From Flaccisagitta enflata (lineage: Eukaryota; Chaetognatha; Sagittoidea; Aphragmophora): a DNA stretch of 64,000 bases. Below, piece after piece: positions 46,431 through 58,214 of this stretch. A program made the translations under genes and the position numbers. The notes under the pieces are model-generated. The model worked only from the letters and a program-made list of their open reading frames with translations, was not told the origin of the DNA and ran no database searches. The stretch spans positions 71,176,001 through 71,240,000 of the forward strand of contig OZ231126.1 in the NCBI GenBank assembly GCA_965153355.1. Direction: 5' to 3'. Every line of letters begins with the position of its first letter. Position 1 is the first letter of the stretch.

Positions 46431-46747
46431 CACCTACAAACGTTTGCGCGCTAACTCTCTTGAATCTCTTAGCAAGAGACGTTGGCAGCTTCGCTTCCAA
46501 AAGCGCGCGCGCGCGGGCGTGAGACCAGACGCCGTACATGCAGGGCCTTTCGTTTCACACCACGCGTTGAACCACGAATGTGCACATGCACATGTACACG
46601 CGACAATGTAAAATAAAAGAGGGAAATCAGTCGCCGTTCCTCTTCCAGCGTGTAAACGCGTGCGCGCGTGCGGGGGAAGCAGCGTCTTCCGCCGTAGGAC
46701 GACGCGGCGACAATGAAAGAGAGAGCGTGCGTTCCGCGTGCACGATG

Positions 46748-47015
<268 letters not shown>

Positions 47016-47144
47016 TTGACTCGTGTGTCGACCCAATGCGAATGAATCTCCCTTGCCTGAAGAGACATAAGGGATCTTTTTATTGTTTACGTCAGACTGT
47101 TTAGCTTTTACGTCCTAAATCTGCCTCTGCCTCTTTTTTTGCGG

Positions 47145-47148
<4 letters not shown>

Positions 47149-47236
<88 letters not shown>
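47149..47236. repeat. (TC)n microsatellite
   Basis: Uninterrupted TC tract of 88 bp. Confidence 0.98.
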
Positions 47237-47238
<2 letters not shown>

Positions 47239-48427
47239 GTAGTCCGTTCCCATTTCATGCTCGTGTATTGAGAGGCGCCGTCTCGCTTTTTCTACACAGA
47301 ATTCATCTTTTTCAAATTTTTGTTTTCTTTCATTTTGTTTTTTTGAGCGTCGTGTGTGTCTCTTCGTCGTGTGTGTCTGCTTCTGTATTCCATTTTACTC
47401 TTTGCTGTTTCGCGTATGGTTCTCGTCTCTCTCCTGACTCTCCTTTTTCCTTTTTTTATTCTTTCCTTCTTTCCTGCTATTCATCGTCATGTGCTCGTTT
47501 CGTCTCCTTTAACGTTGTATTCATCGCCTTCTTTTTTCGTCTATCAAAACATGGATTTTCCATCTGTAATAATTCGCCATTTTTCTCCGGCTAGTGGCCA
47601 CTGACAAAAATACCTCTCGCTTCCATGCAGTGTTCTTTTTTTATTTTAACATGATTCGCGCAATAAAAGTGTGATCGCGTTGTCGGCATTACCTAACACC
47701 GTGTTGCCTAGCTGTGATACGTAGGAAAAAATGACACCGCATAGCGACCTATTCTGGGGTGTTATGTACACCTACACTGATATTCCCACGCATGAGACTA
47801 ATAGTTCTGTTTGCATTTTTTCAAGAAAAGCCCGTAAAATGCCGTAATTACCCGTAAAATTGACATTTTTGATGTTTTTTTCAGCCAAAACTTGCTGAAA
47901 AACAGCGGCTTTGGTTAGCAAATGGTCTGACAATTACAATTTAGCACTGACCACTGAGATACTTTCCTGTAAAAATTCAAGTCTAGCAGACATCATCCGA
48001 TATCATTTTACGCCGTCAAATGCCGTAAAAATGGGATTTTAACTGATTCTGAGTGTTGTTCTATCATATTTTGAGGTGTGGAGCTAGAAACTGCAAGAAA
48101 ATAGGTATTGGGGCCTAATTCACTCATATGTTAAAGTCTCAAATCATACTTATGTCATGGTGTACCGGATGAGGAAATTTTGGTTTCAGTTAACTTTTTA
48201 CTTTTGATATATATTTACAATCAAAAAATATTTTTGGGCTTTTAGTTAAGTATTTTCCATACAATGTATAAGGTGTTTTAACAATGTTTTTAAACCCAGA
48301 ATACTGACTCTAGATTCATAATGATCAGAAATAAGAAATGAAAGTTTGAATTCCTTAGAAAAATGGTGAACAAAATTTTCCAAAGTTTTTGGGATGAAAT
48401 TATATTGCGGCCTCTGTAAAGACAATT
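47237..48427. other. No gene seen
   Basis: T-rich start (47280-47550), then AT-rich sequence. GCCGTAAAATGCCGTAATTA near 47831 and GTCAAATGCCGTAAAAATGG near 48015 resemble 62088-62120, hinting at another dispersed repeat. Confidence 0.4.
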
Positions 48428-48496
48428 TTGCATTTCTAAGAACATAGCCCTATTCTTATATGTTTTTAAAAAGAGGCCATGTTTTTAGAAATGCAA
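48428..48496. repeat. 69-bp hairpin, MITE-like
   Basis: TTGCATTTCTAAGAACAT at the left pairs with ATGTTTTTAGAAATGCAA at the right; over the full 22-bp arms 20 positions match. A related piece is nested in the foldback at 10523-11477. Confidence 0.7.
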
Positions 48497-48573
48497 TTTT
48501 TTTTAATTTCTAAGCAGTAATAAAATTTCACCTAATAGGAGTGAGATGAAAAAATATAATTTTTTTATATAAC

Positions 48574-49290
48574 ATTTTGGTCTACGTGTAGGAGACGGCC
48601 GCACTAAGTTTTTACCTTTCCAACCTTAGTTTAATCACCAATTTCAACAGGGTTAAACAATCGGATGGGTTGGAATTGGGTTTTAGGGAAGGGTTGGCTT
48701 TAGGGGTAGGGTTAAGTTTAGGGGAAGGGTTGGGTTTAGGGGTAGGATTTGGTTTAGGGGTAAAGTTTGGTATAGGGGTAAGGTTGGGTTTAGGTGTAGG
48801 GTAGGGTTTAGGGGTATGGTTGGGTTTAAGGGTAGGGTTGGGTTTAAGGAAATGGTTGGGTTTGGGGGTAGTTTTGGGTTTAGGGGTAGGTTTGGGTTTA
48901 GGGGTAGTTTTGGGTTTAGGGGTAGGTTTGGGTTTAGGGTTGGGTTTGGGTTTAAGGGTAGGGTTTAAGGGTAGGGTTGAGTTAAGGGCCAGGTTTGAGA
49001 TAAGGGGTAGGGTTGAGATTAGGGGTAGAGTTGAGTTTAGGGGTAGGGTTGAGTTTATGGGTAGGGTTGAGTTTAGGGGCAGGGCTGGGTTTAGGGGTAG
49101 GGTTGTGTTTAGGGGTAGGGTTGGGTTAAGGGGTAGGGTTGGGTTTAGGAGTAGGGTTGGGTGAAGGGGTAGGGTTGGGTTTAGGGGTAGGGATGTCACT
49201 AAAAAATCATTGTAAGAGTGGGATCACATGAAAAAATGCGAAAACGTATGTTTATATAAGTGCGGCCGTCTCCTACACCTTTGCCAAAAT
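48574..49290. mobile_element. TIR element with telomere-like core
   Basis: GTGTAGGAGACGGCCGCACT (48586-48605) has its exact reverse complement at 49259-49278. ATTTTGG/CCAAAAT extends the inverted ends outward to 48574 and 49290. No target duplication was found. The whole interior is an 18-bp tandem repeat plus short flanks, with no coding capacity. Confidence 0.7.
48676..49192. repeat. 18-bp telomere-like minisatellite
   Basis: About 28 copies of GGGTTTAGGGGTAGGGTT, which is three degenerate TTAGGG-like hexamers. Internal in the contig and framed by inverted repeats, so not a chromosome end. Confidence 0.9.
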
Positions 49291-49567
49291 CTTCTTTTTT
49301 CTACCTTTTTTAAACACATAATGTACATCAAATCTGTATTTTAAAGATTATCCATGCAAAAATTGATTGTTCAACAATTAAAAAGTATTTTTAAAAAAGA
49401 AATTATAGAAAAATATAATTCAGAAAATATCTAAAAAATTGTAATGACGCATAAATGTCTTCTTCCCGTGTACTGCGTCTTATGTATTTGGTCACAGGCG
49501 TGTATATTCTTCCATCCTGTCGAGTAGCATATATTTTCCCCTGATATCTGCTGACGTCACACTGCCT

Positions 49568-49569
<2 letters not shown>

Positions 49570-49621
<52 letters not shown>

Positions 49622-49643
49622 AACACGCACCCATATACACGCA

Positions 49644-49738
<95 letters not shown>
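49570..49738. repeat. (AC)n microsatellite
   Basis: AC tract of about 170 bp with one CACCCATATACACGC interruption. Confidence 0.97.
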
Positions 49739-50865
49739 CCTGAAATTGGATCGTTGCAAAAGAGAATGAAAATGAGAAATGACGAAGGAACAAAATCCAT
49801 TGAAGTCAAGATATCATTTGCATACTGCAGTTATATGATGACTGCTTCATTGAAATCATGATTACTTGTCGCTTAGTCAATCCAAGTTAAAATCATAACT
49901 TAAACCAAATCTATGCTCTATTTAGATAAAAAAAGAAAACTTTCTGGATGTTTTAAAGTAATCAACATCATTTTGAATTCCATGTAGCTTACCGTGAATC
50001 CGATTTTTATGGAAAAAAAAATCTTTGAAAAATCGATATTGATTTGAGATGAGTCATAACCTCCTTCCCCCCATGTACTGAACAGACGGAGTGTTGGGCT
50101 GTTGAATGATCATCAGGCCCGGTGGGTCGGTGGCCGAACTAGCTTCATTATGAGAACTGAACTTGAACTCTTAGGGCTCCTTAGACTATCCGTGATAGTG
50201 TTAGATGATGTGTCATTCAAACGCTAAGATTTCTGTCTGGCCACTTTGACAGCAAATAGTTAAGATCTGGTGAGTTTGTATTATTGGTAACTTATAAGGA
50301 TTTTTTGGAAATTTCCCAACCGTCCGAGACTGTCTGGTCTTGTATGTGCACAAAAGTGAGCAAGCTTACTTTTAATATAATATAATATAATATAATAATA
50401 TAATATAAAAGTATAGCTACCAAAGGGGCCAACCTTTTAACGAGTTGGCCATCGAGATGATAGCTTTATCAACAATTACAATTTACGTGGCAAAGAAAAT
50501 TAACCAGTCAGTAGTTCATAAGAACCAAAAGCGAGAATTGTTACCATGCAACTGCTAAAAATTGAAAATTCTATGTTCAAAATATCCAAAATTGACCAGT
50601 CACTAGTTCTAAAAATCAAAAGTGTAAATCAGTAAAGGAAAAAGTTGCATACTCACCAAAATTTTCAACGACTTTCCAATATATAAAGATAAAGACTATA
50701 AATACTTCCAAATAGAAAATATGATGCTTTTATAAGTGCAAATAATATCAGTGATTATTCTCTGAGCAAATACTAAAGATTTTATGATACTAAGAAACCA
50801 TTTGTAAAGAGAGAAAAAAAAATCTGATTTGATCATTGTGCTCTTATGGTCCCTAAGTTAGTGAG
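49739..50865. other. No gene seen
   Basis: AT-rich; short TATAA repeat at 50370-50410. An ORF2 for the L1-type element would be expected here on the minus strand, but no reverse-transcriptase frame is visible. Confidence 0.45.
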
Positions 50866-51179
50866 TCATTTAATCTGAAAGCAAGCTATTCTTCGCTCGC
50901 AACGGCCGCCAATAACTTTGAAAAACTTGACACTTTTTCCATCAGCAGTAAGAGAATTGTTCAAATGCTCAGCATCTTGCCGCAATTTAATCTCCCATGC
51001 TTTTTCCACTTGACATTCCAATTTTGTCATGTCGTGAGTGATAATCACCCCGTTCCATTTCTCCATTCCTCTCAGCTTCTTCGCCATCAGGAGCATTGCC
51101 CTCTTTTTTTCTGAGCATACAAATTTAATGACCAGGGGGCGCAAATTGCTACTGTTTGATGTTCCAACACGAAAATGAT
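50866..51179 (-). pseudogene. L1-type ORF1, C-terminal part (separated by BEL insertion)
   Basis: Minus-strand frame ending at 50866 with stop. It covers the end of the RRM-like domain (RPLVIKFVCSEKKRAMLLMA) and the C-terminal domain (KLRQDAEHLNNSLTADGK). Joined at the level of coordinates with 61613-60784, the total is 996 bp, or 332 codons including stop, the usual size of an L1-type ORF1. Its last 148 bp (51032-51179) are repeated at 60784-60931 with one mismatch seen. No ORF2 follows. Confidence 0.75.
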
Positions 51180-51273
51180 TATTTAAACACCAAAGCCGCT
51201 GGTGAAAATTGCTAACCCTACATCATATCCCCCTACTATACACGAGCACAACACGTAGGTAACATCAGATACT

Positions 51274-52416
51274 ATGGCGAACATCAGACCGATCGAAGCC
51301 ACGGTATGGGACCTGCGCATTGTTGCACACGTGAGGCGAGAATTGGAGAAGAGCTTTAATTCAATGACGGTTGCCCTCGACCACGCGACAAGAACACCGT
51401 CGGAGGAGGCGCAAACCGAATTGAACTCAAAAAGCAACGCATTCTGCGACCTCTACGAGAAGCGTTTAGACGAATACAATGCTTGCAAAATTGAGGACGA
51501 GCCTAACGCCAAGGAAATGGCCGGACAATTGATGCAAGACATGGTTCGGTACAAAATAACGCTCGAATCCCACTTCAAGACGCAATCGGCAGGGGACGTC
51601 GACGAGACAGTTGACGACCCGGCGGAGGACGTCGGGGCGTTAGGGGGATTACCGCTGCTGCACGAGAGCAGGACGAGCGGAAAGGGTGAAGGCGAAGAGG
51701 AAAGAAGGAGGAGACCGGAAGTGACGAAAGAGACGGCGCCCCCGGCGTCAATGCTGAACTCACTGAAGAAGAAGGTATCATTGACTGTGACTGCCGGAAG
51801 GAAGGCGCTCGAAAATGTAGTCGGCAGTCAGACGCCGGAAAGACGCCAAAACCCGTCACATCCACCTCCTCCTCCTCCTCCAGCGACACCCCCCGCGGCG
51901 GCGGCAGCACTCACCACAGATGACTCCACTCGGCCAAAAACTCGGCCACTTCCATCCGGTTTCCAATTGGCCAAAAATGAACTGCGGAAGGCGGCAGAGA
52001 CCAACAAAAAAGACAAAGAGGTCGAAAGACCTCAAAGCGTGACCACCTCTGTTACTCCACGTGCTGATCCCGAACGCGAGGACGACGCAGAAAATGCCAG
52101 GTCGACGACACACTCGACGAGGTCGTCAAAAAAGGGATCCCAGAGGAGCAAAACATCGACGGTGATGTCACAGCAGGTGGAGAAAGACAGACAGAGAAAA
52201 AGGGAAGCCGAGAAGGAACGGATAAAATCCAACGACGCGCAAGCGGACGCGGATATTGCGTATCATCAAAGCATTATCCAAGACATACAAAGGCAAAAGG
52301 ACCTCGACAAAACCCTCCATGAGAAAGAATTGGACAACATTGACAAAAACGCGGCGGAGCTGCAGGACTTGATAGCGGCGAGACGAACAGTCAACGGCAA
52401 GCGGCGCCGTCGATGA
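51274..52416 (+). CDS. BEL/Pao Gag, N-terminal part
   Basis: ATG at 51274; 380 codons. The start MANIRPIEATVWDLRIVAHV and the helical, charged first 110 residues (with EKSFNSMTVALDH and YEKRLDEYNACK) resemble BEL Gag N-termini. Residues about 130-300 are low-complexity, with a proline run near 195-210. Residues 300-370 are a charged coiled coil (QVEKDRQRKREAEKERIKSN). The next frame (52448-53329) is open upstream into this ORF, so a one-base shift around 52380-52416 probably splits one original Gag. Confidence 0.65.
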   Translation: MANIRPIEATVWDLRIVAHVRRELEKSFNSMTVALDHATRTPSEEAQTELNSKSNAFCDLYEKRLDEYNACKIEDEPNAKEMAGQLMQDMVRYKITLESHFKTQSAGDVDETVDDPAEDVGALGGLPLLHESRTSGKGEGEEERRRRPEVTKETAPPASMLNSLKKKVSLTVTAGRKALENVVGSQTPERRQNPSHPPPPPPPATPPAAAAALTTDDSTRPKTRPLPSGFQLAKNELRKAAETNKKDKEVERPQSVTTSVTPRADPEREDDAENARSTTHSTRSSKKGSQRSKTSTVMSQQVEKDRQRKREAEKERIKSNDAQADADIAYHQSIIQDIQRQKDLDKTLHEKELDNIDKNAAELQDLIAARRTVNGKRRRR

Positions 52417-52447
52417 GGGAGAAAAGTCGAGGGACGCTGGCGCCGGA

Positions 52448-53329
52448 TTGGAGATGACCGCCGCAGGTGCAGCATTCGGTGGCGAAACTCCGGATGCATT
52501 GACGAGCGCGTGGGTGAACGGAGTGACGTCGAGACCGACGTCGACGGCCAAGAAGGAGGTGAAGACGCCGTCAATCCCAGAGAGATCGCTACCGGATCCA
52601 CTGCGAAAGTCGAAAAAGAAGCTTTACGCCGAAGACCCAAAAAAGGAAAAAGAGGCAAAGAAGGAGGTCAAAAAACCACCGACAATGCCTTTCCGTAAAT
52701 TGGGTGATGTGAAGCCAAAGAAAATGGAAACAGGAGAACAAGAAAAAACGAAGAGAGAGATCAGGACGAAAGACGAGAAGCCGGGGGTAAAGACAGATGC
52801 GTCTGTGGCAGCACATCCGCAAGAATTGAAAAGCCCCAGCCGCTCGTCAATCGTGTCGAGATCATCGTCAACACGTTCGAAGGCGCCGTCAATAGCTTCC
52901 AGCAATGCGAGTAGCCATGCTTCAAACGTTTCAGACACATTAATGACGAGCATTTTGCGACTGCAACGTCAACAATTAGAGGCAGCGCTGAAGCAAACGG
53001 CTATCCACCAGCTGAAGGAAGCAAGACCCACCAAAAGAATGGACTTCGAAAAGCATATGAAAATCTTCAACGAGGCGATGGAGATCCCGGGCGTGTCCAA
53101 GAGACAGATGTTGAATGAGATGCAACATTGGTTTGAAGGATCGGCCTTCAAATTAATCGAGGCGGAGACGCTGAAGAAGTCGGAGTCGGCCGTCGACGAA
53201 GCAGTGGAGAAGTTGACGAAGAAGTTCGGGATGCGCCAAGAGACCGCGTTGGAGATGCTTGACGAGGTATTGCAGGGCAAGACAATCGACGAAGGATCTG
53301 CAGGATGCTCAATTTCTACGGTTGTGTGA
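52448..53329 (+). pseudogene. BEL/Pao Gag, central DUF1759-like part
   Basis: No ATG at the start; it continues Gag in another frame. The first half is Lys/Ser-rich. From about residue 165 it has TLMTSILRLQRQQLEAALKQ and then RMDFEKHMKIFNEAMEIPGV, MLNEMQHWFEGSAFKLIEA and EVLQGKTIDEG, the conserved capsid-like DUF1759 region of BEL elements. The frame breaks near 53290. Gag-like sequence continues in other frames to 53440, so at least two further small indels lie between 53290 and 53430. Confidence 0.7.
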
Positions 53330-53442
53330 GCGTCATTCGTTAACCAAGACAAAAAAGTGGATGATTTCGAGAACAAGCTGGTGATCAAGACGATCGTGAG
53401 AAGAAGCTTCCCTTCTTAAAAGATAAGTGGGCAAAGAAAGTT

Positions 53443-54021
53443 GTGAGGTATAGAAAGAAAAACGGTTCAGATTTGAAATTTGCTGATTTTCTTGATTTCA
53501 TTGATGAAGAGCAAACCATTTCTGAAATGTTGTCAGGATACCATCGCAACAACAATCAAAACAAGCCCGCTGCATCGGCCAAAATTTCCGCGGCGACCGC
53601 CAACGCCGCCGCAAAGAAGGGCGCGATGCCGACGCCGGTTTCAAAAGCGACGCCGGGCCTCTGTCCTCGTTGCGACGGAAAACACGGTCTAGCAGCTGCC
53701 ACTGCGGCCAGAGAGATAAGATCGTCGGACCGCCGGAAATTCAACAAAAACTTGGGCATCTGCTTCAGATGCCTCGAAGGAGGCCATCTTGCCAAGGCGT
53801 GTCCGTCGACGATCACTTGCGACAAATGCAACGGCTTCCATCACCCTCTAGCGCATCCGGAACCTAACCCGGTAGGGAAACAAGCTGATGAAAACAAAAA
53901 CGCCGGCGAAAAAGGATCCGAACTGCGTGACATGAGGCGCCTTCGACCAACTCCGTCTTCAAAGTTGGCAGCGGCACGGAGCGTGGAGGTTGATCTTGCC
54001 GCTATACATAACGAACGGTGA
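53443..54021 (+). pseudogene. BEL/Pao Gag C-terminal zinc-knuckle part
   Basis: It opens on GTG, so its start is not a real initiation site. After VRYRKKNGSDLKFADFLDFI, the end of the DUF1759 region, it shows CPRCDGKH, then CFRCLEGGHLAKAC (a CX2CX4HX4C knuckle) and CDKCNGFHHPLAH, the paired zinc fingers typical of BEL elements and used for nucleic-acid binding. Overlaps the protease frame by 32 bp. Confidence 0.75.
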
Positions 54022-54469
54022 AAGAAAAGTTAAGACTTTTGCGTTAATGGATGGCGGCGCCAACCGACACGTCGTGTCGAAGGACTTGTGTAAGAGGTTA
54101 AAACTGAGTGGGAGGAAAACGACGATGACGATAACCACCCTCGAGAAGATGGTAGAAGGAGAGAGGGAAGTGGCAGATGTGGTAGTTGAAGGTACCAACG
54201 GCTACAGTATCACTCTCAACAACGCCATCTTTGGGGAGATAATCGCATCGAAGGACGACAGACCACCACGCGCTGAGGATGCCGCCGGGATGGAGCATCT
54301 CGTCGACCTGGAATTTCCTGCGTTTCCGGATGGCGACGACGGATGCTCTATCGGCGTAATAATCGGCGCGGAGCACGCCCGAATCTGGATCGGCGAAGAC
54401 ATTCAAAGGCGCCGAGGGATTGCCCATGGGAATTTCCACGCCGCTCGGCGCCGGTCTGATCGGCCCTAG
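53990..54469 (+). pseudogene. BEL/Pao aspartic protease (DUF1758-like)
   Basis: Read in a +1 frame relative to the zinc-knuckle ORF. LPLYITNGERKVKTFALMDG is followed by GANRHVVSKDLCKRLKL and later GCSIGVIIGAEHARIWI. This fits the retropepsin-like domain of BEL/Pao (ALLDxGSNxTFI type), which cleaves the polyprotein. The active-site triplet reads D-G-G rather than D-S/T-G. The frame then shifts again into reverse transcriptase within 54420-54469. Confidence 0.7.
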
Positions 54470-57400
54470 AAACAATACTGACTCGCGATATTTTGTTTGC
54501 AATTTTGCTTCCTTTCACAGCATTGATTCAGATTTGGCAAAAACCATAAAAAGAATAAATGCCGGTGAATTTGAAAAAGTGGACGAAAATAAGCGAGAAA
54601 TGTCTCTAAGTGATAAGTTTGCTATCCGCCAAATGAAGGAAGGCATCAGGTGGGATCCGAAAACGGAACACTACCGAACTCCAGTCCTTCATAAAGGTGG
54701 AGGGCAAGCAACGGCCGATGCACTAAACAATTTGGATTCCCCAACGATGGCCCTAGACCGCTTATTTCGTCTGAAAAAACAATTAATGCGGGACCCAGAG
54801 AGGCGCCGAATAACATTCGAAACTATGGCCAAATTCTGGGAAAAAGGGCGCGTGAGGAGAATAGATCCAAATGTGCACGCCAACATGCCACCAGATCGAC
54901 CTAGATGGACAATTCCAATCCATGTGGCGGACAAGCCCGGCAAGCCGGGTCAAGTCCGCATCTGCCACGATTGTAAAGCAGCAGTGGGTGGATCAAGCCT
55001 TAACGACCAGCTCTTGGACGGACCACAACTTGCCAACGACATCAGAGGCGTGTTGATGCCCTTCCGGTAGGAAGGCCCCGTCGCGGTGGGCGCGGACATT
55101 AAGGACTACTTCCACGAAATCTATGTCACCGAAGAGGACGCAGGTCTTTTCCGTTACTACTGGTTTCGCGATGAAAAGATGGAGGAAATTGACCTAAACG
55201 AGTTTCTCGGTCACGTCTTCGGGGCAAAATCATCAAATTGTGTAACGATCTTCACTCTGCAACACCACATGGAACAGCATTCGACTGAGTATGGCCCCCT
55301 CGTGGTTCAAGCAGTGATGAGGAACATGTACATTGATGATTTGATAAAATCACTGCGCAATACCAAAGTGGCAAAAGACTTTCGCGTGGGCATCACGGCC
55401 GCCCTCGAGGACGCCGGCATGAACCTATGCAAATGGAGATCAAGCCATCCGGAAGTCCTTGAAGGCGACACGACGGATCCGGCGCCGGCGGCGCCTATGG
55501 ATGTATCCGGCGCCGCTGATGACACGACGAAATTGTTAGGCCTTAGATACTCTTTTTCTGCCGATGCCTTTTCCTTTTTGCCAGATAAGTCAAAAGCCGA
55601 ATTGAATGTGCAGACCAAAAGACAAATGCTCAGATTAATAGCGTCCATATTTGACCCGCTGGGTTTTTTGGAGCCATTCGTGATTTGGGCAAGGCTAATT
55701 CTGCAAAAAGTGTTGCGCGTCGTCGAAAGTTGGGACAGCAAAGACATTCCAACTGTGTCCCTCAACGAGTTTGTGGAATGGCAGGCGAGCTTCAAATTCT
55801 TGGAGTCATTCCGCATCACGAGATGGACGGCGACGCCGGAAACGCAGGACGGCAAAAAGATCCTCCACGGGTATTCGGATGCGAGTGGACGGGCGTATGG
55901 AGCCGTGTACTACGTCCGCTACGAGGGTCCAAATGGCGAAATCCACGTGTCCATCATATGCTCCAAATCGCACGTCGTCCCTCTGAAGGATGTGGAGGCG
56001 GGTCACATGGAGTCGACGCCACGCTTGGAGCTTCAAGCAGCACGCCTCGCGGCCAGAATGCGCGCCACCATTATTGAAGAAACAGGGAGTTATGATGGTT
56101 ATGTAAATTGGACCGATTCTGAATGTGTAATTAAGCAATTAAATGACACTGAAACAAGGTTCAAGGTTTACTTTGCAAATCGTCTCTCTGAAATTCAGGC
56201 GCTTACGAAGGTCGAGGAGTGGAGGTGGGTACCAACCCACCTCAACCCAGCCGACTACTCGTCCAAAGGGATGCTCGCACAAGATCCAAATTGGGGCAAG
56301 TTCCACAACGGCCCGGATTATCTTTGGCGAGGTGAAGACGAATGGCCGGAAAAGCAGATCGTGACACGCCCATTCCCCGCTCACATCCTCGCGACGACGG
56401 CGACGCCGAAAAGAACGCCGCCTCAATCGTGGGTGATTCGCGTCAGCGAGAAGGTGGCGACGTGGACGGGAAAATTGAGGCGCATCGCACTGCTGAAACG
56501 CACGGTCATGATGTGCATCGTCCGCAATCGACGCCGGGCGTTATACAATGATGCCGACAAAGTTGGGGCGCCCACCGGCGTCGAATTGGCCGACGCCGAA
56601 AAATTGATTGTCAGCGCCATTCAATCCCAAGCCTTCCACGCGGAAATTAAATCCCTGCAACAATGTGATCCGGTTGGAGCTAAAAAAGTCGCCGCAAAAT
56701 CGCCTCTGGCGGCGTTATGCCCCTTCGTTGACGACGCCGGTTTGCTACGATGCAGAGGACGACTCCAGCGTGACGAGGAATTGGACTTTGACGCTAAAAA
56801 TCCAATGATACTCCCACACGATGGCGAGGCCGTCGCATGCTTGATCCGGTCAATCCACTTCCGTCAGCTGCACGCCGGCGTGGAACAAGTACTGGGTGAA
56901 TCGCGACGCCGCTTTTGGATCACGAAAGGACGCCGGTCTGTGACGCGCGTCGTGCGCGCGTGTGTGGAGTGTCAAAAACAATTCAAACGCCCAGAAAGTC
57001 AGCTGATGGCACCACTACCGGAAGTGAGGACTAAAAAGTGTTTGCCCTTCGAGAATGCGGGGGTGGATATTTTTGGACCTGCTTCTTGCAAAATCGCCGG
57101 GAGAGCATCTCACAAAGTGTACGTCGCGCTTTTTACCTGCCTTGCGTGCCGCGCGGTGCACTTCGAGATATTGAGATCCATGAGCGCCTCTTGCTTCATC
57201 GACGCCCTCTTGCGGTTTCAAGCTCGTCGCCCTGCGATTCGCCATTTGTATTCGGACAATGGCACCAACTTCACCGCGTCCGACAAAGAACTGCGCGCGG
57301 AAATGGAGGCATGGAATTTGTCCGCGAAACCCGAATTGAGGCTGACGGGCATACAATGGACATTTAACCCACCTGTTGCACCACATCGAGGTGGAGTATG

Positions 57401-57959
57401 GGAGCGCTTGGTTCAATCTGCAAAAAGACATTTGGCGTTCGTACTGAACCAAGACAATCTCCACATCGAAACCTTTGCAACAGTATTGGCCCAGGCAGAG
57501 CTGGCCATGAATTCGCGGCCGATTACCTATGTGGGTGATGAGCCGGGGATCCAGGCTTTGCGGCCAATAGACTTTCTTTGCCCTGGAGTATACGCGTCTT
57601 CCGGTTGCGACCTTGTGCCCCCCTCGCCTCCAGATGCAGAAGCGCTTCGATATACTTGGCGCCAATCACGCGCAATTGCTGATGCGTTTTGGAGAAGGTG
57701 GAAAAGAGACTATGTCTCGGCCTTGCAGGCGCGACCAAAATGGCGCCGGGTGGAGAAAGATTTGGAAATTGACGACGTCGTTCTCATGGTGGATGATCAG
57801 TGTCGACGGGGAGATTGGCGCACCGGCGTCATCACGGAAGTCGATGGAGGCGACGTCGTACGGACTGTAGTGGTGAGGACGGCGAATGGGAAGAAATTCA
57901 CACGTGATAGGAGCAAAGTGGTCCGATTGGAACTTGACCCGGCGCGTTTGTCGGCGTGA
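54420..57959 (+). pseudogene. BEL/Pao Pol: reverse transcriptase, RNase H, integrase (one in-frame TAG)
   Basis: One frame of about 1180 codons, broken only by TAG at 55068-55070. Before it: RT fingers with RWTIPIHVADKPGKPGQVRI and SSLNDQLLDGPQLANDIRGV. After it: VGADIKDYFHEIYVTEEDAG, the catalytic YIDDL at 55329-55343, the peptidase-A17 region (MLRLIASIFDPLGFLEPF), RNase H (YSDASGRAYG, ESTPRLELQA, TDSECV, NPADYSSKG), the integrase zinc finger (HFRQLHAG..CVECQ), the DDE core with D in GVDIFGP, D in LYSDNGTNF and E in GGVWERLVQ, and a DUF5641-like C-terminus. All catalytic residues are visible; the TAG is the only break found in this frame. Confidence 0.85.
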
Positions 57960-58214
57960 CTATGCCGAGTATATTGCTTCAATTGGTCTTTGATATTTTG
58001 TTATCTTTGCCCTTTTTTCCTTAGGTGTGTTTCCCTCGTGCCCCCCCAACCCGCCCCAGTCCCCATGTTTTTGCCTTGCTACATTGATTTTGCATTTGTG
58101 TTTTTGCCCCTTTGCTTGAAGGATTTTAAGAAAAATTCTCAAAAAATTGTCAACACGCTTAAAAACAATCCCTTTCACAATTGTCAATCGTTGTGGACGC
58201 CGCATCCGGAGAGA

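Noticed and set aside
48676-49192. Chromosome end (telomere)
   Set aside because: The repeat is degenerate, internal, and enclosed by inverted repeats with ordinary sequence on both sides.
48612-49199. 195-codon proline/leucine-repeat frame
   Set aside because: Translation of the 18-bp telomere-like minisatellite inside a TIR element.
49739-50865. ORF2 of the L1-type element
   Set aside because: No reverse-transcriptase or endonuclease frame of useful length on the minus strand.
57990-58214. Start of the third BEL ORF at 57990
   Set aside because: The frame opens on TTG. The hydrophobic N-terminus it would add lies partly before the candidate splice acceptor. ATG 58215 has a good context; ATG 58065 remains possible.
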